Of a stretch of DNA of 64,000 nucleotides, positions 49,051-57,542 are shown one piece after another. The stretch lies in the NCBI RefSeq assembly GCF_030323265.1, contig NZ_CP104992.1, positions 186,001 to 250,000 of the forward strand, in the 5' to 3' direction. Positions within the stretch are counted from its first letter, which is position 1. Each line of letters opens with the position of its first letter. Below the pieces are notes generated by a model that was given only the letters and a program-made list of their open reading frames with translations, ran no database searches and was not told where the DNA came from. The stretch comes from Terrirhizobium terrae (GTDB lineage: Bacteria; Pseudomonadota; Alphaproteobacteria; Rhizobiales; Rhizobiaceae). The translations under genes were made by a program, and so were the position numbers.

Positions 49051-49563
49051 ATGTCGGAACAGGGTTTGAATACTGTCAACTTCGCCGGTCGCGCAGCTGC
49101 GTCTCCGCAGTTCAAGACGCTATACTCCGAAGGCATGGCACTGGTCGAAGAAACCGCGAGCTATCTCGACGGCACAGGCCGCGCTGCATCGAAAGTCCTG
49201 CCCCGTATCGCCTCGGTTCTCTACGCTGCCGAATCCATGCGCCTGACGACCCGCCTGATGCAGATGGCCTCCTGGCTGCTGCTGCAGCGCGCCGTCAACA
49301 ACGGCGAAATGTCCCGCGATCAGGTTCTGGCTGAAAAGAACAAGGTTCGCCTCGACGGCTTCAACGTCGACCGCAATGCGCCGGGCTGGGCCGAGCTTCC
49401 GGAAGGCTTCCGAGATCTGGTCGAGCGTTCGCTGCGCCTGCAGAACCGCGTCGCCCTGCTCGATCGCGAAATCTACCGGCCGTCAGACGCCGTTGTCGTG
49501 CCTGACAATGAGAACAGCGTCCGTGCTCAGCTGGATCTTCTCAATACCGCTTTCGGCAACTAG
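49051..49563 (+). CDS. rcdA: RcdA-like regulator of CtrA degradation (DUF1465)
   Basis: RcdA is an adaptor that delivers CtrA and other proteins to the ClpXP protease during the alphaproteobacterial cell cycle. The 170-residue protein has the DUF1465 features: NFAGRAAASPQFKTLYSEGM, YLDGTGRAASKVLP, AAESMRLTTRLMQMASWLLL and GWAELPEGFRDLVERSLRLQ. AGGA lies 9 bases before the ATG at 49051. A full CtrA box sits upstream. It is convergent with the P-loop gene (4-base overlap). Confidence 0.88.
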   Translation: MSEQGLNTVNFAGRAAASPQFKTLYSEGMALVEETASYLDGTGRAASKVLPRIASVLYAAESMRLTTRLMQMASWLLLQRAVNNGEMSRDQVLAEKNKVRLDGFNVDRNAPGWAELPEGFRDLVERSLRLQNRVALLDREIYRPSDAVVVPDNENSVRAQLDLLNTAFGN

Positions 49564-50087
49564 ATCGCAGAGCAGACCCGTTCTGCATAATCGGTGATTT
49601 GAGTGCGGCTCTTCAGCCGCACTTTTTCGTTGGCGAACTCGTCGAACATTCGTACGTGGGTCTGGAAGGAGTTCCAGTTGTTACGGCGCTCCCTATACTT
49701 CGACACCCAGTCGATAAGCTCGTCGAAACCTTCCTGCGTCTCGCCGCCCTGCTTGCCCCTCGCCCTGACATTGGCAATGCATTCCTCTTCCGGCAGATCG
49801 AGAAAGATCAGGGAGGTCGCTCTCGGCAACAGGACATTGATGAGCCAGCCGTAGACACCCTCCATCAGCCACTCGTCCTTGTAGGAGAGCTGGCGGATTT
49901 CCTCGGCCACCACGGTCTTGTCGCGCGCGACCCCGAACCGGCCGGGCTGCCAGTAGACCAGGTCCATATGGATGGGATGAACGCCGAGGCAGGGAGCAAG
50001 ACGCTTCGCGAGCCAGGTTTTTCCCGACCCGCCATTGCCCATGATCACGACGCGGGCAAACGCCTCGCGCTTTCCTGGCTTCACCAT
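49560..50087 (-). CDS. P-loop kinase-like protein (FlaR/topology-modulation-like)
   Basis: A 175-residue small P-loop protein. Walker A is VVIMGNGGSGKTWLAKRL (residues 17-24, GNGGSGKT), then the DLVYWQPGRFGV segment and LIFLDLPEEECIANVRARG, which are typical of the adenylate-kinase-like FlaR/topology-modulation group. The substrate is unknown. It is downstream of the rpmE terminator region and ends 4 bases inside the convergent rcdA gene. Confidence 0.82.
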   Translation of the reverse strand: MVKPGKREAFARVVIMGNGGSGKTWLAKRLAPCLGVHPIHMDLVYWQPGRFGVARDKTVVAEEIRQLSYKDEWLMEGVYGWLINVLLPRATSLIFLDLPEEECIANVRARGKQGGETQEGFDELIDWVSKYRERRNNWNSFQTHVRMFDEFANEKVRLKSRTQITDYAERVCSAI

Positions 50088-50122
50088 GCCCGATCCCCAA
50101 ACTCAGCCCGACCTAGAAAACG

Positions 50123-50152
50123 AAAAAAGCCCGGCTTGCGCCAGGCTTTTTT
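50123..50152 (-). terminator. Terminator of rpmE
   Basis: AAAAAAGCC (50123-50131) pairs with GGCTTTTTT (50144-50152), with an inner GGC-GCC helix. On the minus strand it ends in TTTTTTCG. It lies 20 bases after the rpmE stop. Confidence 0.9.
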
Positions 50153-50171
50153 AGGTCCGTCAAGGTTCGGA

Positions 50172-50393
50172 TTAGAGGCCGAGGCCGCCGAAACGCTTGT
50201 TGAACTTGGAAACGCGGCCGCCGCGGTCCATCAGCTGCTGGTTGCCGCCGGTCCAGGCCGGATGGGACTTCGGATCGATTTCGAGGTTCATGACTGCGCC
50301 TTCCGAACCCCAAGTCGAGCGGGTTTCGTATTCGGTGCCATCGGTCATGACGACCTTGATCATGTGGTAGTCGGGATGAATCTCAGCCTTCAT
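50172..50393 (-). CDS. rpmE: Ribosomal protein L31 (C-minus form)
   Basis: L31 lies at the subunit interface of the ribosome. The 73 residues start [22 protein letters not shown] and show the L31 pattern [21 protein letters not shown] and [13 protein letters not shown]. It has none of the zinc cysteines of the classical type (positions 16, 18, 37 and 40 in E. coli), so it is a zinc-independent form. It is a single gene with its own terminator and a candidate promoter. Confidence 0.97.
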   Translation of the reverse strand: MKAEIHPDYHMIKVVMTDGTEYETRSTWGSEGAVMNLEIDPKSHPAWTGGNQQLMDRGGRVSKFNKRFGGLGL

Positions 50394-50504
50394 GTCGCTA
50401 ATCCTGCGCTGCGGGGTCACCATGCCGCATTTGCGATCACCGACCCTCTGTAATAGATGAAGCCGCAGACCGGTCCGGTCACGGCTTCCCAATTCGATGC
50501 GGAG

Positions 50505-50533
50505 CCTATACAGGAAGGTCACCGCAAGCACAA
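50505..50533 (-). promoter_or_regulatory. Candidate sigma70 promoter of rpmE
   Basis: On the minus strand TTGTGC (50533-50528), a 17-base spacer and TATAGG (50510-50505) lie 112-140 bases upstream of the rpmE start. Only the spacing and the -10 element are good, so this is tentative. Confidence 0.35.
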
Positions 50534-50674
50534 GTCCCGTGCGAGCGAGTTTGATATAGGTTCTACATGGCCTCGCCGTCTATGGCAGGATGGGCTTTCT
50601 AGGACCGAAATTGCGCATCTGTCTGCTGGGAATCGCTTCTGATTGTCGGGTTGAGATGCCAGCCAGGAGAGCAC

Positions 50675-52495
50675 GTGGCAGTCATGCCCCAGACCGAGAC
50701 GAAGACTGAGATCCAGACCGAAAAGAAGAATCGCACGCTGAAACCTCTGGCGCGCCTGATCCCCTATCTTTCCCGCTACCGCGGACATGTCGCAGCAGCG
50801 CTGTTCTTCCTGGTCCTCGCCGCAGCCACGACGCTGGCTCTGCCGCTCGCTCTGAGGCGCATGATCGACCACGGTTTCGCCGCCACCGACGGGCACTTCA
50901 TCAACAGCTATTTCGGCATGCTGCTGGTTCTGGCCGTCCTTCTCGCGACCGCGAGCGCCATGCGCTATTATTACGTCATCACGATCGGCGAACGCGTCGT
51001 GGCAGACCTGCGGCGCGAAGTGTTTGCCCATGTCACCCGCCTCTCCGCATCCTTCTTCGACGTCAACCAGTCCGGCGAGATCGTCTCGCGCCTGATTGCC
51101 GATACGGTGCAGATCAAGTCGGCGTTCGGCTCGTCGGCATCCCAGGCGCTGCGCAACACCATCCTCTGTCTCGGTGCGATGGGCATGATGATCTATACCA
51201 GCCCCTGGCTCTCAACCATGGTTCTGGGCGCCATCCCGCTCATCGTCTTCCCGATCGTCGGCTTCGGCCGCTCCGTGCGCCGCCGGTCGCGTGCGGCGCA
51301 GGATACGCTGGCCGAAAGCTCCGCCTTCGCCTCGGAAACGGTGGCCGCCAGCCGCACCATCCAGTCCTTCAACGGCGAGACCGCCGCCAGCGACCGCTAC
51401 GCCTTTGCCGTCGAGAATGCCTATGACGCGGCCCGCTCGGCGATCCGCTCCCGGGCATTGCTGACCGGCTTTGCCATCCTCCTCGTCTTTGGCTCGATCG
51501 TCGGCGTTCTCTGGTACGGCGCCCAGAGCGTTCTCTCCGGCACGATGACGGCCGGCACGCTCGGCCAGTTCGTGCTCTATTCCGTCATCGCCGCAAGCTC
51601 GCTCGGTCAGCTTTCGGAAGTCTGGGGCGAACTTTCCGCTGCCGGCGGCGCCGCCGAGCGCCTGACCGAACTGCTGCATGAAATTCCCGCCGTCCGCGAC
51701 CCCGAAACCCCGAAGGCGCTCCCCGCCCCGCCCCGCGGCGAAGTCGAGTTCAACTCGGTCTCCTTCGCTTATCCTGCCCGTGTCAGCGCGATCACCCTCA
51801 ATGCGCTCTCCTTCAAGGTCAGGCCCGGCGAAACGGTCGCGATCGTCGGCCCATCCGGCGCCGGTAAGAGCACGGTCTTCTCGCTGCTGATGCGATTCTA
51901 CGATCCGCAGAGCGGCCAGATCTCGCTCGATGGAACCGACATCCGCGAGGCACGGCTCGCCGATATCCGCGCCCGCATGGCGATCGTGCCGCAGGACGTG
52001 ACGATCTTTGCCGCCTCGATCCACGACAACATCGCTTTCGGCATGCCGAACGCCACCCGCGAAGCGGTGCGGGATGCAGCCATTGCCGCCCAGGCCGACG
52101 AATTCATCTCCAGGCTGGATCAGGGCTATGACACGCTGGCCGGCGAGCGCGGCATCACGCTTTCGGGCGGCCAGCGTCAGCGCATCGCCATTGCCCGCGC
52201 CATCCTGAAGAACGCCCCTGTCCTGCTGCTCGACGAGGCAACCTCGGCGCTCGATGCCGAAAGCGAAACGCTCGTCCAGCGCGCCCTCGACGGCCTGATG
52301 GAAAACCGTACGACGCTCGTCATCGCCCACCGTCTGGCAACCGTATTGAAGGCCGACCGCATTTTCGTTCTCGATGGCGGCCGCGTCGTCGAGGAAGGCA
52401 CGCATCAGAGCCTCGTCGCCAAGGGCGGGCTTTACGCCAAGCTTGCTCGCCTGCAGTTCCAGGACCTTGAACGGCCGTCCGTCGCCGCCATCTAA
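50675..52495 (+). CDS. ABC exporter (fused permease/ATPase)
   Basis: A 606-residue half-transporter of the MsbA/ATM1 type. Six membrane segments (HVAAALFFLVLAAATTLAL, YFGMLLVLAVLLATASAMRY and others to about residue 310) precede the ATPase with Walker A GPSGAGKST (about 392), the signature LSGGQRQR (about 496) and DEATSALDAE. GTG at 50675 follows AGGAGAG; ATG at 50684 is three codons later and TTG at 50651 eight earlier. The glucoamylase-like gene begins 8 bases after the stop, so they are co-transcribed. The substrate is not evident from sequence. Confidence 0.92.
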   Translation: MAVMPQTETKTEIQTEKKNRTLKPLARLIPYLSRYRGHVAAALFFLVLAAATTLALPLALRRMIDHGFAATDGHFINSYFGMLLVLAVLLATASAMRYYYVITIGERVVADLRREVFAHVTRLSASFFDVNQSGEIVSRLIADTVQIKSAFGSSASQALRNTILCLGAMGMMIYTSPWLSTMVLGAIPLIVFPIVGFGRSVRRRSRAAQDTLAESSAFASETVAASRTIQSFNGETAASDRYAFAVENAYDAARSAIRSRALLTGFAILLVFGSIVGVLWYGAQSVLSGTMTAGTLGQFVLYSVIAASSLGQLSEVWGELSAAGGAAERLTELLHEIPAVRDPETPKALPAPPRGEVEFNSVSFAYPARVSAITLNALSFKVRPGETVAIVGPSGAGKSTVFSLLMRFYDPQSGQISLDGTDIREARLADIRARMAIVPQDVTIFAASIHDNIAFGMPNATREAVRDAAIAAQADEFISRLDQGYDTLAGERGITLSGGQRQRIAIARAILKNAPVLLLDEATSALDAESETLVQRALDGLMENRTTLVIAHRLATVLKADRIFVLDGGRVVEEGTHQSLVAKGGLYAKLARLQFQDLERPSVAAI

Positions 52496-52503
52496 GGATA
52501 GAC

Positions 52504-53760
52504 ATGACCTTCAAGCCCCTGGACCCGAATGCGCCCCTCGATACGCTGCTCGATCAGGTCCAGAGGCATACCTTTCTGTATTTTTGGGAAGGCGCCCATG
52601 AAGACAGCAAGCTGCCCTATGACAAGCGTTGGGTGAACGGCGCTCTCGCCACCCAAATGATCTCGATCAGCGGCACCGGCTTCGGCGTGATGGCAATTAT
52701 CGTCGCGGCCGAGCGCGGCTGGATCGACCGACACCAGGCACTGGAGAGGATCGACCTCATCGTCGAGCGCCTGCTGCTTGCCCCACGCTTCCACGGCGCT
52801 TTCTCCCACATGATCGACGGCGCCACGAGCGCGTCGATCCAGTTCTCCCAGTACGATGACGGCGGCGACATCGTCGAAACCATGCTGCTGATGCAGGGGC
52901 TGATCTGCGCCCGCGAATATTTCACCGGCGCGGCAGAGACCGAGACGACGCTGCGCAACCGCATCAACAAACTGTTCGACGAGGTCGAATGGAACTGGTT
53001 CACGAAAGGCAAGGCGGACGGGCCGCTCTACTGGCACTGGAGCCCCAACCACGAGTGGATTATGAACCTGCCGATCGTCGGATGGAACGAGGCGCTGTCC
53101 GCCTATGTGCTCGGCGCCGGCTCCGACACGCACCCGATCAGCCCGGAAAACTACCATGTCGGCTGGGCGCGATCCGGTGCGATGAAGAACGGGAACGACT
53201 ACCTCGGCACCACGCTCCCGCTCGGGGAACCCTTCGGCGGCCCGCTTTTCCTGTCGCAATATTCCTTCTGCGCACTCAATCCACACGGCCTGACGGATCG
53301 CTATGGTGACTACTGGCAGCAGGCAGTAGCCCATACCCGCATCAATCGCGCTTATTGCAAGACCGTGCCTGCTTATGAGCAGCACAGTGTATGGGGCCTG
53401 ACCGCCTCGGAAGCGCCGGGCGGCTACAACGCTAACTCACCCACAGTCGATACCGGAGCGATCGCGCCGACTGCGGCACTCTCCAGCTTCCCCTTCCTGC
53501 CGAAAGAAGCAGAGGAAGCCTTGCGGGCGATGATCCGCTACGAGAACGGCAAGCTCTTCGGCGACTACGGCTTTGCCGACGCCTTCGCTCCGGCCAACAA
53601 CTGGGTGGCCTGGACCTATATCGCCATCGACCAGGGCCCGATCGTCGCTATGATCGAGAACCATCGCTCAGGTCTGCTGTGGGGCCTGTTCATGAAGGCG
53701 CCGGAAGTGAAGCGAGGCCTGGAGCGACTGAGCTTCAGCTCAAGCCACTATACAGCCTGA
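52504..53760 (+). CDS. Glucoamylase-family protein (GH144-like, possible beta-1,2-glucanase)
   Basis: The 418 residues match the glucoamylase (PF10091) domain also seen in cyclic beta-1,2-glucan synthases and in GH144 beta-1,2-glucanases. Motifs include TFLYFWEGAHEDSKLPYD, MAIIVAAERGWIDRHQ, WNWFTKGKADGPLYWHWSPNHE, and WGLTASEAPGGY, PTAALSSFPFLP, RSGLLWGLFMKAP. No signal peptide is seen. It is paired with the ABC exporter. A role in turnover of beta-1,2-linked glucans is an inference from family and context. Confidence 0.85.
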   Translation: MTFKPLDPNAPLDTLLDQVQRHTFLYFWEGAHEDSKLPYDKRWVNGALATQMISISGTGFGVMAIIVAAERGWIDRHQALERIDLIVERLLLAPRFHGAFSHMIDGATSASIQFSQYDDGGDIVETMLLMQGLICAREYFTGAAETETTLRNRINKLFDEVEWNWFTKGKADGPLYWHWSPNHEWIMNLPIVGWNEALSAYVLGAGSDTHPISPENYHVGWARSGAMKNGNDYLGTTLPLGEPFGGPLFLSQYSFCALNPHGLTDRYGDYWQQAVAHTRINRAYCKTVPAYEQHSVWGLTASEAPGGYNANSPTVDTGAIAPTAALSSFPFLPKEAEEALRAMIRYENGKLFGDYGFADAFAPANNWVAWTYIAIDQGPIVAMIENHRSGLLWGLFMKAPEVKRGLERLSFSSSHYTA

Positions 53761-53776
53761 CGGTAGGCGAGCCGCC

Positions 53777-53995
53777 TCACTCGGCCCTCTCGAAAACCCA
53801 TTTCACGACATACTTGCCATTGGCCTTCAGCTTGGCCTTGGTCGTCACCGTGACGGGCCCGCCGAGCGCAGCTTCGGCCTGGCCGAACATCTCGCGCGCC
53901 TCGGCGATTGCCTGGTGGTAGGCGCTGTTGTCCCGGCGCGGGGTATCGGCGACCGCCTTGATGAGGTCGGTCATGTCGGGCTTTCTGGGGGGCAT
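53777..53995 (-). CDS. Small protein downstream of the MotB/OmpA-like gene
   Basis: I do not recognise the 72-residue protein. It starts MPPRKPDMTDLIKAVADTP, is helical in its first half (SAYHQAIAEAREMFGQAE) and has a basic end TTKAKLKANGKYVVKWVFER. No signal peptide or membrane segment is seen. It is 2 bases after the MotB-like gene in the channel operon, so it may be a cytoplasmic partner. Confidence 0.7.
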   Translation of the reverse strand: MPPRKPDMTDLIKAVADTPRRDNSAYHQAIAEAREMFGQAEAALGGPVTVTTKAKLKANGKYVVKWVFERAE

Positions 53996-53997
53996 GC

Positions 53998-55028
53998 TTA
54001 TCGTTCCGTCAGCTTCAGTTCGATGCGGCGGTTCTGGGATTTCGCCTCCGGCGTATCGCCCGGAGCGATCGGCTGGAATTCGCCGAACCCGGCCGCGACC
54101 AGACGGTTCGCAGGCACGCCCTTGGAGATCAGGTATTTGACCACCGAGGTCGCACGGGCCGAGGAAAGCTCCCAGTTGTCGCGATAGCGACCGGAACCGG
54201 AGAGCGGCGAATTGTCGGTATGCCCGTCGACGCGCAGCACCCAGCTGATCTCGGCCGGGATCTCGCGCGCGAGTTCCAGCAGCGCCGTCGCAAGCTTGTC
54301 CATCTCTCCGCGACCGGCATCGTCGAGCTCGCTGCCGCCGACCGGGAAAAGCACTTCCGACTGGAAGACGAAACGGTCGCCGACGATGCGGATATTCTCA
54401 CGGTCCGATAGGATTTCCTGAGCCGCCCGAAGAAGTCGGAACGGTAGCGGTTGAGTTCCTGGACGCGCGCGGCAAGCGCAACATTGAGGCGGCGGCCGAG
54501 ATCGGCGATCTGTGCCTGCGAGGCCGAATCCTTGGCTTCCGAGGCCTGCAACGCCTGCTCGACGGCCGCGATCTGCGCCCTGAGTGCCGCGATCTGCTGA
54601 TTGAGAAGCTCGATCTGGCTTGCCGCCCGCTGGCTGATCTGCTGCTGCTCGTTCAGCTGGCCGGTCAGTTCGCCGACCTTGGCATTCGCAGCATTGCTGC
54701 TGCCGGCGCCTTCATTGAGAAGCTGCTGCAGACGGGAACGGTCGCCTTCGACCGCGGCAAGCGACGACTGCAGGTTGGCGAGCTGGTCCTCAAGATCCTG
54801 ATTGCCGCTTTTCTCAAGCGCAAGCAGTTCAGTCAGCTCGGCGATCTGGCTGTTCAGCCGGCTCAAAACTTCGTCACGGCCGGTAATCTCGCGGCTCAAG
54901 AGGAACTGCGCCAGCACGAAGACCGTGAGCAGGAACATAATGGCCATGAGCAACGTGGACAGCGCATCCACGAACCCCGGCCAGAAGTCGACGCTGCGTT
55001 CGCGGCGGCGGTTCTTGGCGAGCGCCAT
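53998..55028 (-). CDS. MotB/OmpA-like peptidoglycan-binding protein with long coiled coil (one frameshift)
   Basis: After correction, 343 residues: a basic tail, one membrane segment VDFWPGFVDALSTLLMAIMF with Asp21 in the position of the MotB proton-binding aspartate, about 150 residues of coiled coil (LSRLNSQIAELTELLALEKS, IELLNQQIAALRAQIAAVEQ), and a C-terminal OmpA-like domain (LRVDGHTDNSPLSGSGRYRDN, NRRIELKLTE). The frame shifts near 54417-54418; restoring one base gives LREILSDRENIRIVGDRFVF. It follows the MotA-like gene by 3 bases. The coiled coil is much longer than in flagellar MotB. Confidence 0.88.
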
Positions 55029-55031
55029 CGC

Positions 55032-56099
55032 TTACTTGCCCCCGCTCTTGTCGGCTGCGATCTTGTCGGAAAGCCGATCGAGCGTCCGCCGCATCGCCTT
55101 CGATTCTTCCTGCTGTGCCTCGATCCAGTCACGCAGCATCTGCTGCTCATTGCGCATGTTCTTGACCAGCCCCTGGATGCCTTCGGCGAGATTGGCCATG
55201 GCCGACATGGAGCGCTCGGTGCTGGCGCTGTCCTGGCCTGCCTTTGTCTGGGCGGCGGCAAGCTTGCGCAATTCAGTCGTCAGCGCCTTGAGTTCGTCGA
55301 GGGAGGCGTTGTTCTGGGGGCCGTCGGAAATCGGGCCGTGATAGCCGACATCCGTCACCGACGAGAGCCAGTTTTCAAGCTCGGTATAGAAGCGGTTCTG
55401 CGCACGGCCGGCCTGCAGGTCGAGAAAGCCGAGGATGAGCGAACCGGCAAGGCCGAGCAGCGAGGACGAGAAGGCCGTGCCCATGCCGGCAAGCGGCTGG
55501 GCGAGACCGCTCTTGATCGCGCCGAGAATGTCGTTGGAGCCGCTCGAGGCCGGGTCGAGCGCGCCGATGACGTCGCTGATCGAGCCGATCGTGCCGATCA
55601 GACCCCAGAACGTGCCGAGCAGACCGAGGAAAACGAGGAGGCCAATGAGGTAGCGCGAAGTGTCGCGCGATTCGTCCAGCCGTGTGCCGATTGAATCGAG
55701 GATGGAGCGGTAGGCGACGGTGGACAGCGCCACCTTGCGGCGGCGACCGATCAGCGTGCGCATAGGTGCCAGAAGGCGTGGCTCGCGGCCAACCTTGTCG
55801 GCATTGCCGCCGGCCGCGCGGAAGGAGTTGAACCAGCTGACTTCCCGCGCCAGGCTGATCACCTGGACGAAAACGAGCAGAACGCCGATTGCCAGCACGC
55901 CGAGGATCAGGCCGTTCAGCCCCGGATTGGTCTGGAAGGCGTGGGCAGCCTGGCGATAGAGGATGGAAGCAACGAACCCGACGAGGATCAGGAAGATAAG
56001 CATCGTCCAGAGGAAGGACGCCGGATTGGAGAGCTTGTGCTTGTAGCCGCCGCGGCCGGTCTCCGTTTCGTCCAGATCGTCCACTGTCGCATTCGCCAT
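55032..56099 (-). CDS. MotA/TolQ/ExbB-like proton channel protein
   Basis: The 355 residues have three or four membrane segments (FLWTMLIFLILVGFVASILY, LILGVLAIGVLLVFVQVISL, LIGLLVFLGLLGTFWGLIGT) and the ExbB/TolQ signature FLGLLGTFWGLIGTIGSISD, then GLAQPLAGMGTAFSSSLLGL. A long C-terminal tail has a coiled coil (MRNEQQMLRDWIEAQQEESK). It is the first gene of a channel operon and is not part of flagellar or tolQRA clusters. Its leader carries an RBS hairpin (next entry). The process it energises is unknown. Confidence 0.85.
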   Translation of the reverse strand: MANATVDDLDETETGRGGYKHKLSNPASFLWTMLIFLILVGFVASILYRQAAHAFQTNPGLNGLILGVLAIGVLLVFVQVISLAREVSWFNSFRAAGGNADKVGREPRLLAPMRTLIGRRRKVALSTVAYRSILDSIGTRLDESRDTSRYLIGLLVFLGLLGTFWGLIGTIGSISDVIGALDPASSGSNDILGAIKSGLAQPLAGMGTAFSSSLLGLAGSLILGFLDLQAGRAQNRFYTELENWLSSVTDVGYHGPISDGPQNNASLDELKALTTELRKLAAAQTKAGQDSASTERSMSAMANLAEGIQGLVKNMRNEQQMLRDWIEAQQEESKAMRRTLDRLSDKIAADKSGGK

Positions 56100-56109
56100 G
56101 ATATACCTC

Positions 56110-56133
56110 GCCTCCGGTATGCTGGCCGGAGGC
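56110..56133 (-). promoter_or_regulatory. Hairpin covering the ribosome site of the MotA-like gene
   Basis: GCCTCCGG (56110-56117) and CCGGAGGC (56126-56133) form a perfect 8-bp stem. On the minus strand the second arm contains GGAGG, followed by GAGG and the ATG 6 bases later, so pairing could hide the ribosome site. A terminator is less likely because no T-run follows. Confidence 0.45.
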
Positions 56134-56179
56134 TAGTGTAAAATTGCGACGAATTGAAGTGTTCCAGCGTTGGAAAACA

Positions 56180-56202
56180 GTGGGCTATCCGCGGACGCCC
56201 AC
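56180..56202 (-). terminator. Possible suhB terminator
   Basis: GTGGGC (56180-56185) and GCCCAC (56197-56202) form a 6-bp stem, followed on the minus strand by TGTTTTCC. It lies 18 bases after the suhB stop. Confidence 0.45.
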
Positions 56203-56219
56203 CTTATTGCGCTGGATAA

Positions 56220-57020
56220 TCAGCGGGTCGGAACCGGACGGTTGACGACTTCCACCAGTGCCTTCTGGATCAGTTCGTTGCCGCCGATAGCCGTACGGGT
56301 TTCGAACATATTGGTCCCGCCCTTCATGTCCGAGACGAAACCGCCGGCTTCGCGAATGAGAAGCAGGCCGGCCGCCATATCCCACGGCGACAGTTCGGTT
56401 TCCCAGAAACCGTCGAAACGACCGGCAGCGACATAGGCGAGATCGAGCGCAGCAGCGCCCATGCGGCGCACACCCGCCACTTCGCCCATGACGTGGCGCA
56501 GTTCGACGAGGAACTTGCCGTGGTTGCCGCGGCCGAGATGCGGGACGCCGCAACCGATGACGCAGTCAGAGAGAACCCGACGCGCAGCGACACGGATGCG
56601 ACGGTCGTTGAGGAAGGAGCCGCCGCCCTTTTCTGCCGTGAACAGGTCGTCGGTCGCCGGGTTGAAGACGACGCCCGCGACGATCTCGCCATTGCGCTCC
56701 AGAGCGATCGAGACGGCGAACTGCGGAATGCCGTGCAGGAAATTGGTCGTGCCATCCAGCGGGTCGACGATCCAGCGATGCGCGCCATCGGTGCCCTTTT
56801 CCTCGCCGCCTTCTTCACCGAGGAAGCCATAGGTCGGGCGAGCCTTCAGCAGCTCGTCGCGAACGATCTTCTCGGCCTTGAAATCCGCCTGAGACACGAA
56901 ATCGCCCGGGCCCTTGACGGAAACCTGCAGGTTCTGCACCTCGCCGAAATCGCGGGTCAGCGACTTGCCTGCCTTCAGGGCAGCCTGCACCATGACGTTG
57001 AGAAGGGCTGAACGGGCCAT
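56220..57020 (-). CDS. suhB: Inositol monophosphatase family protein
   Basis: The 266 residues begin MARSALLNVMVQAALKAGK and contain the signature WIVDPLDGTTNFLHGIPQF, FLGEEGG (metal Glu pair) and WDMAAGLLLIREAGG. Family members hydrolyse myo-inositol-1-phosphate, and SuhB of E. coli also acts in rRNA antitermination; either role is possible. The start at 57020 follows a weak AG-rich site; the frame extends 27 codons further without support. It diverges from the small DUF1648-like gene. Confidence 0.93.
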   Translation of the reverse strand: MARSALLNVMVQAALKAGKSLTRDFGEVQNLQVSVKGPGDFVSQADFKAEKIVRDELLKARPTYGFLGEEGGEEKGTDGAHRWIVDPLDGTTNFLHGIPQFAVSIALERNGEIVAGVVFNPATDDLFTAEKGGGSFLNDRRIRVAARRVLSDCVIGCGVPHLGRGNHGKFLVELRHVMGEVAGVRRMGAAALDLAYVAAGRFDGFWETELSPWDMAAGLLLIREAGGFVSDMKGGTNMFETRTAIGGNELIQKALVEVVNRPVPTR

Positions 57021-57197
57021 TTTTCGGAATCCTTGAGCCCCTGGGCAGGGATGCCGGGGAACACGCTTGTTTCTTTTTCGATTGGGCGGCTTCAAGACCA
57101 CAAATTGCCGCCAAATTCAAGTCATGCGACGGTAGGTGCAGTTGTCATTGTGGGCGCGGCCTGCGAAAGGAGGGCAAACTTTTATTGGAGACGCCCC

Positions 57198-57539
57198 ATG
57201 CGTATGCCCGTTCCCTTCCTCATCAGCATCGGCATGCTCCTGACCATGACCTTCCTGTCGGTCGGCCTATGGTCGGCCCTGCCCGCGGATATCATGCTGC
57301 CGATTCATTTCGACTGGCTCGGCACTCCGGATGGCTTCGCGCGACCGGCCGTCGCACTCTTCCTCCTGCCGGCCATCATGCTCACCGTCATCTTGGTCTT
57401 CACGATCGCGCCGATCATCAGGCCGCAGGCGCTGAACAGCCCGGTCCTCTACGCCTGCATCTGGCTGGCCGCAGTACTGATCATGTCGGCTGCCCATGGC
57501 CTGGTCATCCGCCAGGCGCTCTTTGCACTGAAGGGCTGA
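57198..57539 (+). CDS. DUF1648-like small membrane protein
   Basis: The 113 residues have three membrane segments, with the DUF1648 (SdpI N-terminal) pattern LPADIMLPIHFDWLGTPDGF between the first two. SdpI-related proteins give immunity to toxins in Bacillus, but small isolated members have no clear role. GGAG lies 8 bases before the ATG at 57198. It is convergent with the Sel1-repeat gene. Confidence 0.75.
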   Translation: MRMPVPFLISIGMLLTMTFLSVGLWSALPADIMLPIHFDWLGTPDGFARPAVALFLLPAIMLTVILVFTIAPIIRPQALNSPVLYACIWLAAVLIMSAAHGLVIRQALFALKG

Positions 57540-57542
57540 CGG

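Noticed and set aside
53998..56099. Zorya anti-phage system
   Set aside because: The MotA/MotB-like pair resembles ZorA/ZorB only in fold; ZorC, ZorD or ZorE-type genes are absent and the neighbours are ordinary housekeeping genes.
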